Shown: piece by piece, positions 8,335 through 12,752 of the stretch
Numbering within the stretch: the first letter of the stretch is position 1
How the letters are laid out: each line of letters starts with the position of its first letter
Assembly: GCA_005223375.1 (NCBI GenBank)
Contig: RXOD01005723.1
Span: forward strand, 1-12,752
Length of the DNA stretch: 12,752 nt
Reading direction: 5' to 3'
From: Amoebophrya sp. AT5.2
Lineage: Eukaryota > Sar > Dinophyceae > Syndiniales > Amoebophryaceae
Made by a program: the position numbers and the translations under genes
The notes under the pieces: model-generated
Databases searched by the model: none
What the model saw: the letters and a program-made list of their open reading frames with translations, nothing else
What the model was told of the DNA's origin: nothing

Positions 8335-8562
8335 TTATTCTTGAGGGTTGGCCGGTTTAAGCTGCACAATTCGCTGCTTCTGCACTTGGTACTTGAGGCC
8401 GTCGCGATCGGCGACAACAATGCAGTAGCTGGGGCGAATGTAGTACACGACTCCGGAAACTGTGACTTGCGGAAGTCTACCTGCTTCGCGCAAAGTGTAG
8501 GTCCGCTGCGGCTGAAAGTCGGGAAGCGTGAAGCCCACTCGATCACCGGCTATCAGCGGCAT
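8335..8562 (-). CDS. leader ORF 1, small SH3-like protein (75 aa)
   Basis: ATG at 8562-8560, TAA at 8337-8335, in the same frame phase as gag but separated from it by stops. The frame is open up to 8688, so a non-ATG start near 8670 is possible. The product is rich in beta-branched and aromatic residues: AGDRVGFTL, YTLREAG, VTVSGVVYYIRPSYCIVV, QKQRIVQLKP. That strand pattern resembles an SH3/Tudor-like barrel and the integrase C-terminal barrel of this same element (GMKVFCRKP, GTVTAI). The ATG context is weak (T at -3, C at +4). It could be a true accessory protein, a regulatory upstream ORF, or an exon. No homologue recognised. Confidence 0.45.
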   Translation of the reverse strand: MPLIAGDRVGFTLPDFQPQRTYTLREAGRLPQVTVSGVVYYIRPSYCIVVADRDGLKYQVQKQRIVQLKPANPQE

Positions 8563-8677
8563 ACAGTAGAGTAGCCTGCTTTTGTCGTTAGCGCAAGGAA
8601 AGCGCTCGAGAATTGAAGGCTTGTTCAGCGGTCTGGACGACGGATCGCGTAGGCTTGAAATGGGAAGCAAGAGCTCA

Positions 8678-8694
8678 GGCTCTGGGCCTCACCA
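8678..8694 (-). promoter_or_regulatory. candidate primer-binding site
   Basis: In the sense strand the sequence TGGTGAGGCCCAGAGCC directly follows ...TCTAACA. A PBS starts with TGG (pairing with the tRNA CCA end) and sits just after the LTR terminal CA, and both hold here. I could not identify the tRNA: the sequence upstream of the CCA complement does not look like a T-arm, so a match would be limited to the acceptor stem. Confidence 0.38.
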
Positions 8695-9084
8695 TGTTAG
8701 AAAAGATCCGGGTTTGACACACGTTTCTCTCTACAAAATCCAGGAAACGGGACGTCTTGCTGGTTCTAGAGCACCCCTTACAGCGGTGCGTTCGAAAGCC
8801 CGGGCTTCGTGCTTGTCCCTTTTCTGCTTTCGCGTTCTTATGTCGGTCACAAACTCACTACAAAGAAGGGCTAAAAAGGTTCCGGCTCATTTTGGTCATG
8901 ATTCAGATTGTCCCCAATTGCCGTCCAATGATTTCATGGAGAATGCGTTGGTGTGTGTGTGGTAGCGGTGTCTAAAATGCTCAATGTTTGCCATGAGCGC
9001 AGAGGTGAGAGAAGGAAAGCCTCGTACTAACTTTGCGCAGCACGCGCCCCAGAACTCACTCTCAAAACAAACAGGAAGATGACA
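8695..9084 (-). repeat. candidate LTR, single copy (boundaries tentative)
   Basis: The span lies in the only large non-coding gap. Its sense strand begins TGTCATC, just after a purine-rich ACCAAAGAGGC, and ends TCTAACA, just before the candidate PBS, giving TG...CA ends with a 3-bp TGT/ACA inverted repeat and about 390 bp. With only one copy in the window, the defining test (two matching LTRs) is not available. A longer LTR starting nearer 9351 is possible. No AATAAA signal seen in the sense strand. Confidence 0.3.
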
Positions 9085-9094
9085 GCCTCTTTGG
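9085..9094 (-). other. candidate polypurine tract
   Basis: Sense CCAAAGAGGC directly before the TG of the candidate LTR. It would prime plus-strand DNA synthesis. A second purine run, AAAGAAGGG, lies at 9352-9360, 8 nt after the pol stop, but is not followed by TG. Confidence 0.28.
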
Positions 9095-9368
9095 TGTTCA
9101 ACGTCGTGCAGTTGCGGTTCGCAAACAAAAGAGAAACAGCACCGATATAGAGGGCAGGATACTGAAGTTGGGTGACGGCCTCTAATTTCAGCCGTCGCAC
9201 TACTGAAGCTAGCCTGCCATAAACTTGCGATTTAGATTTCTCAAACTCACAAAATAAAGTCGTCAATTGAGATCATAGAAGTTGCTGTTCAAATTGCTGT
9301 ACAAGTAGATCCCAAAAACTTACTCTTTGACTTCCGTAGCGCTGACTGGTGCCCTTCTTTACATAGTC
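9095..9368. other. untranslated stretch after pol, little recognisable
   Basis: No convincing ORF or RNA gene. The sense strand has a purine run at 9360-9352 and a TATA-like CTATATCGG near 9150-9142. If the LTR is longer than the 390 bp proposed, these could be its polypurine tract and promoter. Otherwise this is the 3' untranslated region. Confidence 0.4.
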
Positions 9369-12300
9369 TTAAGCGTCGTTAATATCGAACCAATTCTTAC
9401 TGAACAAAGTGCGCTCGATAACGATAGGTGCGCCGCGCGCACACATAGGTAAAGTTTTTCCTCTCACCCCCACACCGTCTTTGCCGCGCCAGATGTCGAC
9501 GTGCACTCGCGCTGGCCCCGAAATCGGATCAGACAGGAGTCGAAAGTGCGTTGTCCTCGCGCTCCCCAATTCTACCGATGCAGGTCCCCCGACGCCAACT
9601 CCCTGCGCCTGCGGGCAGTACAACCCCATCACCGGCAGCGGGTGGTGGTGAATTTCCCAGAACTTCGAGTTCTGCGTCCAGCCGTGCAGGTTCCCGCCTG
9701 TAGCAGCACCATTTTCGTACCGCCCTAGCGTTGACTGCGCCAGCCCTTTACCGGCGGCTCGCTCCGCTCCCAACGCGCCAGCGCCCTTGCCAGCCTTCCC
9801 GGCGACTCCGTTTGACGGCTGCTTTCCGCTGCTTTTGCTGCTGTTCAGGTGAGCTGCTTTCCCCCCTTTTCCACCGGCCTTTCCTTTCCGCTCCGCTCCT
9901 GTTTCCAGCATCATCAGTGGCGCATTCGGCGCCTTGTAGAACGTTGTCCACCCAATCCAATATCTTGTTCCTTGAATTACGGCGTGTGCGCGTCTCTTAT
10001 CGCGCCACGAATCGTCCTCCGACAGCCTCTCCCCCGGCGCATCCACAAACGCATAGCAGGTGGTCCTGCGGTCGCTGAGGTACTTCTGCGCCAGTTCGAT
10101 AGTTACCGGCCCGACCCGCGTCGGAGTAATGCGCGCCACCCGCGGTTGGTTGTGAAATCTGGTTAAAGTATCCTTGTTCTCGAGCCAGTAGTCGTGTTTA
10201 CCGGTGCCGGGCAGCAGAGCCGGGCCGGACTTCCCCGTCCGCACCGGTTCCTGCCCTGGTACCGCTTTGCCTGCCCCTGTCCTTCGCCCCCGATCGGGAC
10301 TGCCGCGTCCACCTGCTCCCGGTGCCACTGCACCCAGACGATCTCCCTGCTGCTGCCAGCCAGAAGAACGAAGAAGAGGAGAAGGGGCACGATGCGCCGC
10401 CCCACCAGGAACGGGACCACGCTGCTGCTGCTGCTGCTGCTGCGGTTTTAGATTTTCCAAACAGCCTGACTCTGCCACCGTGTTGGCCGTGTAGCCTCCA
10501 CCCTCCGGAACCGAAGCCAAAAGCGTAGGAAACCGACAGGGAGGAGCTGGGAACGATGCTGCCGCCGAGGAAACCGATCCCAAGGGGGTAAACACCGCCG
10601 CCGCAGCCGAAAGCGGAGCCGAAACCGCCGAAGTCTGCACCGTTGCAGCCGCCGGAGTAGGAGGAGGAAGCGAAACCGTGGAAAACGTCGCCGCCGTTGG
10701 GTCCGAGGTTGTAGGGTTTTTAACATTGATATTTCTTTTTGTCGGCCCAGACGCGGTTGCTGCGATGCTTAGCTCCACCGGCAGCTTGTCCACACCGGGG
10801 ACACGAACCTGACGCTGTTCTTGCCGGGAGGCCACGCTCTCCAGCGCACCCCCCGACTCATAGCGAGTACTGCATGAATCGGCTGCCTCGATACATAAAA
10901 CTTTATTTTCATGCGAAGCAGCGGCTGTGGAAGAACTAGACTTTGTCGAGGTACATTGGTACCTTATCACGGACTCGACTTTCGGCGACTGGCGTTGCCG
11001 CGTTTTGCCCTGAGTGTTCAGCACCATCCCCTCCATGTCGTTCTCCATTTTGGCCACAACTTCTTGCATGTCATCGTCTTCTCCTGCAATTTCGATTTGC
11101 CCGTCTCTCTGCTTTTCCCGCCGCAGCTCCAGCGCGATATGCTCGTAGATCACCCGCAGAACGCTGATGTCGACCAGTCCCAGGTTCATTGCAAGATGCA
11201 AGAGGAACGCGTGGGCGTGCGCCATGTCCTTTGTGAGCGCGTCCGCGAACATCTTGGCCCCCTCAATATGCTTTATTGAGAGGAGCTGCTCCCTCATTAG
11301 TAGCGCCATTGCCCTGTGGTCCGGGATCAAGTTCTTCTCGCGGGGTTCCGAACAACAATTGCGGCTGTCCGTCAACTGCAACACGGCTCGCTTTACGCGA
11401 GTGAGGCCGAGATCAAAAAGTATCTGTGAAAAGAAGATACATTCTGATGACAACAGCCTTTGAGCCAAAAGCTCAATTCCTGTACTGGAATGGAAAACCC
11501 TCGCGGGTTTTCCGGCCAGGACCGACATCGGGTTTATCCGCACGCTCCGCAAAGACGCCAAGAACGGAATTCCTCCTGTTCGTTCCATTCCCGCATCCGC
11601 CGCGCCGCACATGAAGATTTCTCCCTGTCGTCCCAAATCGTAAACGCGGCGCACATTGGTTTCAGGCAGCTTCGCTATCAAAATGAGGTTGTTGAGTTCC
11701 TCCACAAAGACCGCGATGTCGGCATAGCAGCACTGGTCTTCGGCTGAGTGGGCCTGCCCGGCTAGTACAGAAACAGCTTCGATTATTAGGCTATTGGTTT
11801 TCTCTAGCCAAATAAGCTCTCCAATCCTTCCCTTCAGGGGAGAGCGAAGCTGCTTTTTCTGCCAGCGGTTCGTTGCCCTTGCCTTCTTCTGGAAGTACTG
11901 GCTTACCTCGTCCTCGCTGAGTTCTTGCAACTTTTTCGCGTACGACGACTGCGACACGTGATACACGCACTCGAACGGCAAGTCGTTGCTTTCCACAAAC
12001 CACTCCGGATCAAACGGCCGGCTGCTGGCCAATGGATAATCACTCGTCTCCGTGTCGCGCGCTACTCCCGTGACAGCTTCAGCAAGTACAAAGTCTTCTT
12101 CAGGTATGATGTTGGTGAGCTCAGGCGGCAGGACAATCCCCGTCAGCTCCAACTGCTCCGACGACGACAGCAAATGCTGCTCTACCAGAAGCTGATCGAA
12201 ACTTAGCGGGACGCAGATAGCTTCCCTGCCGACATAATTGTCCCTGCGCCCGGGCTCGAGGACCGTGAACGACCCCAACTCATAATACTCATAGAGCAGG

Positions 12301-12752
12301 GTCAGCCTTAAGTAGAAGAGGAGGTGGCCACCTGATGCGGAATCGTCCACATGGACGCCCATCGCACCAATTGGCACTTCGGCGCGCTGAAAATGTGGCG
12401 CCAACTGTCCATGCAACGCCAACGAGTTCGGGTTAATGGCACTGCTGTTTGCCCTGGCTCCCGTCACCACCGGTGTCACTGGTCCGCACCCCAGCTCCAA
12501 TACTCTGGTCCGCTCGAACACGTCAAGCGAGGGCACCTTCCGGATCTGGTCGAGTTTGTACAAAAAGTACTTCACCGCGTAGCCGCCCGCAATTGCCCGT
12601 TGTTCTTCGCTGTTGGCGTAATAACACCATAGCGAGGGGTCGGCGGTGCTCTGGGTCAGCCCGATTGTCCTCGCCGTGCTCCACCAACCTTCTTCCCAAC
12701 CGTAAGGGGCGTCTTTTTGCCCATAGAGCGAACGAATCAACTCTATTACCTC
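9369..12752 (-). CDS. pol: pol polyprotein, C-terminal part (rest of reverse transcriptase, RNase H, long C-terminal extension)
   Basis: The frame is open from the right edge to a TAA at 9371-9369. It needs no start codon of its own because it continues the frame that leaves at position 1; 12735-12752 repeats 1-18. Visible features: SLYGQKDAPYGW (copia RT, near the edge), DPSLW (12641-12627), HVDD (12353-12342; catalytic Asp pair about residues 2085-2086), and RNase H acidic residues D2335, E2376, D2411 and D2453, the last in ADALTK. The roughly 620 aa after RNase H hold a low-complexity Ala/Pro/Ser/Thr stretch, seven glutamines, RFHNQPR domain copy 2 (about 2814-2890), a Lys/Gly/Ala-rich basic stretch and an unassigned C-terminus. 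About 95 residues separate DPSLW from HVDD, where copia RTs usually have about 20-25. The role of the tail is unknown. Confidence 0.92.
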   Translation of the reverse strand, partial: EVIELIRSLYGQKDAPYGWEEGWWSTARTIGLTQSTADPSLWCYYANSEEQRAIAGGYAVKYFLYKLDQIRKVPSLDVFERTRVLELGCGPVTPVVTGARANSSAINPNSLALHGQLAPHFQRAEVPIGAMGVHVDDSASGGHLLFYLRLTLLYEYYELGSFTVLEPGRRDNYVGREAICVPLSFDQLLVEQHLLSSSEQLELTGIVLPPELTNIIPEEDFVLAEAVTGVARDTETSDYPLASSRPFDPEWFVESNDLPFECVYHVSQSSYAKKLQELSEDEVSQYFQKKARATNRWQKKQLRSPLKGRIGELIWLEKTNSLIIEAVSVLAGQAHSAEDQCCYADIAVFVEELNNLILIAKLPETNVRRVYDLGRQGEIFMCGAADAGMERTGGIPFLASLRSVRINPMSVLAGKPARVFHSSTGIELLAQRLLSSECIFFSQILFDLGLTRVKRAVLQLTDSRNCCSEPREKNLIPDHRAMALLMREQLLSIKHIEGAKMFADALTKDMAHAHAFLLHLAMNLGLVDISVLRVIYEHIALELRREKQRDGQIEIAGEDDDMQEVVAKMENDMEGMVLNTQGKTRQRQSPKVESVIRYQCTSTKSSSSTAAASHENKVLCIEAADSCSTRYESGGALESVASRQEQRQVRVPGVDKLPVELSIAATASGPTKRNINVKNPTTSDPTAATFSTVSLPPPTPAAATVQTSAVSAPLSAAAAVFTPLGSVSSAAASFPAPPCRFPTLLASVPEGGGYTANTVAESGCLENLKPQQQQQQQRGPVPGGAAHRAPSPLLRSSGWQQQGDRLGAVAPGAGGRGSPDRGRRTGAGKAVPGQEPVRTGKSGPALLPGTGKHDYWLENKDTLTRFHNQPRVARITPTRVGPVTIELAQKYLSDRRTTCYAFVDAPGERLSEDDSWRDKRRAHAVIQGTRYWIGWTTFYKAPNAPLMMLETGAERKGKAGGKGGKAAHLNSSKSSGKQPSNGVAGKAGKGAGALGAERAAGKGLAQSTLGRYENGAATGGNLHGWTQNSKFWEIHHHPLPVMGLYCPQAQGVGVGGPASVELGSARTTHFRLLSDPISGPARVHVDIWRGKDGVGVRGKTLPMCARGAPIVIERTLFSKNWFDINDA
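9924..10166 (-). other. RFHNQPR domain, copy 2 (in the tail after RNase H)
   Basis: Pol residues about 2812-2892. TLTRFHNQPR starts it, then QKYLSDRRTTCYAF, EDDSWRD, HAVIQG and WIGWTTFYK, in the order and spacing of copy 1 (4872-4618). The heptapeptide RFHNQPR is identical in both. The copies differ at most other positions, so the duplication is old. A basic Lys/Gly/Ala stretch follows (about 9900-9735). Confidence 0.75.
10422..10442 (-). repeat. (CAG)7 microsatellite coding for polyglutamine
   Basis: Seven CTG units on the plus strand read as seven CAG (Gln) codons in pol. It lies inside a Pro/Ala/Ser/Gly-rich, low-complexity segment of the C-terminal tail (about 10260-10760). Confidence 0.95.
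11235..11640 (-). other. RNase H domain of copia type
   Basis: All four acidic landmarks are present: CGAADAG (Asp 11597-11595), SSTGIELLAQ (Glu 11474-11472, equivalent to SSTEAEY), LQLTDSRN (Asp 11369-11367) and FADALTKD (Asp 11243-11241), preceded by IKHIEGAK. It degrades the RNA strand of the RNA-DNA hybrid during cDNA synthesis. Confidence 0.85.
12300..12734 (-). other. reverse transcriptase domain, C-terminal half (HVDD motif, with insertion)
   Basis: SLYGQKDAPYGW and DPSLWCYY (12641-12618) match copia RT. The catalytic pair is in GVHVDDSASGG, with HVDD at 12353-12342 in place of the usual YVDD. Between DPSLW and HVDD lie about 95 residues, about 70 more than usual, including VLELGCG near 12510-12485. 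Confidence 0.88.
12735..12752. repeat. terminal direct repeat, right copy (circular closure)
   Basis: Exact 18-base copy of positions 1-18, in the same minus-strand codon phase. With one copy removed, the closed unit is 12,734 bp. Confidence 0.9.

Noticed and set aside
8945..8965. GT-rich run in the non-coding gap.
   Set aside because: Too short to be more than a minor simple repeat.
11460..11470. Sense TTTTGGCTCAA matches 11 bases of the dinoflagellate spliced-leader end.
   Set aside because: It lies inside the conserved RNase H coding sequence (IELLAQRL), and the rest of the leader is absent, so it is most likely chance.
12483..12513. A methyltransferase gene fused into RT.
   Set aside because: Only one motif-I-like string is present, lacking the third Gly, and there is no room for the rest of the fold. 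Kept only as a possible captured fragment.
1..12752. A circular pararetrovirus genome.
   Set aside because: A DDE integrase with HHCC zinc site in copia order (PR-IN-RT-RH) and no movement or virion-type extra genes fit an LTR retrotransposon better.
1..12752. CRISPR arrays, tRNA or rRNA genes, bacterial operon signals.
   Set aside because: None seen on either strand; the content is a eukaryotic retroelement throughout.

Overview
The window carries one thing: a single very large LTR-retrotransposon of the Ty1/copia domain order (protease, integrase, reverse transcriptase, RNase H), entirely on the minus strand. It looks circular. The first 18 bases (1-18) are identical to the last 18 (12735-12752), and the minus-strand reading frame that runs off at position 1 resumes in phase at 12734, joining the two halves of one reverse transcriptase domain. 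Closed on that overlap, the unit is 12,734 bp with one non-coding gap (about 1.36 kb, 8014-9368). That gap is where a single LTR, primer-binding site and leader would lie. I read this as a one-LTR circle, a tandem copy, or two LTRs collapsed by assembly. I see no host gene and no supported plus-strand gene.

Layout in transcription order (descending coordinates): a candidate LTR (about 8695-9084, weak evidence); a candidate primer-binding site (about 8678-8694); two short leader ORFs (8562-8335 and 8326-8075); gag (8013-5866, 715 aa); one in-frame UGA (5868-5866); then pol in the same frame, open from 5865 to 1 and, across the closure, from 12734 to 9369, about 3,076 codons with no other stop. 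Pol order: Ser/Thr-rich linker, a domain of unknown function that I call RFHNQPR copy 1 (4872-4618), aspartic protease (about 4140-3841), integrase with HHCC and D-x58-D-x35-E (about 3260-2120), a C2H2-like CCHC zinc finger (1890-1816), a charged linker, reverse transcriptase (about 400-1 plus 12734 to about 12300), RNase H (about 11640-11235), and a roughly 620-aa tail with a polyGln run and RFHNQPR copy 2 (10166-9924).

The organism is a eukaryote. The HVDD form of the RT motif and the SH3-like integrase C-terminus instead of a classical copia GKGY end suggest a protist or alga, perhaps a dinoflagellate. That is an inference from general familiarity, not a database result. The main ORFs are intact, so the copy may be young or active.

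How the parts would work together: Gag forms the particle and binds RNA (coiled coil plus a CCCH finger). Occasional readthrough of the UGA would give a Gag-Pol of about 3,790 codons, which the protease cuts. RT and RNase H make cDNA, and the integrase inserts it. The most unusual points are the RFHNQPR domain duplicated at both ends of pol, the gag/pol junction made by a single UGA, the extra zinc finger after the integrase, a roughly 70-aa insert in RT before the HVDD motif, and the small SH3-like leader ORFs.
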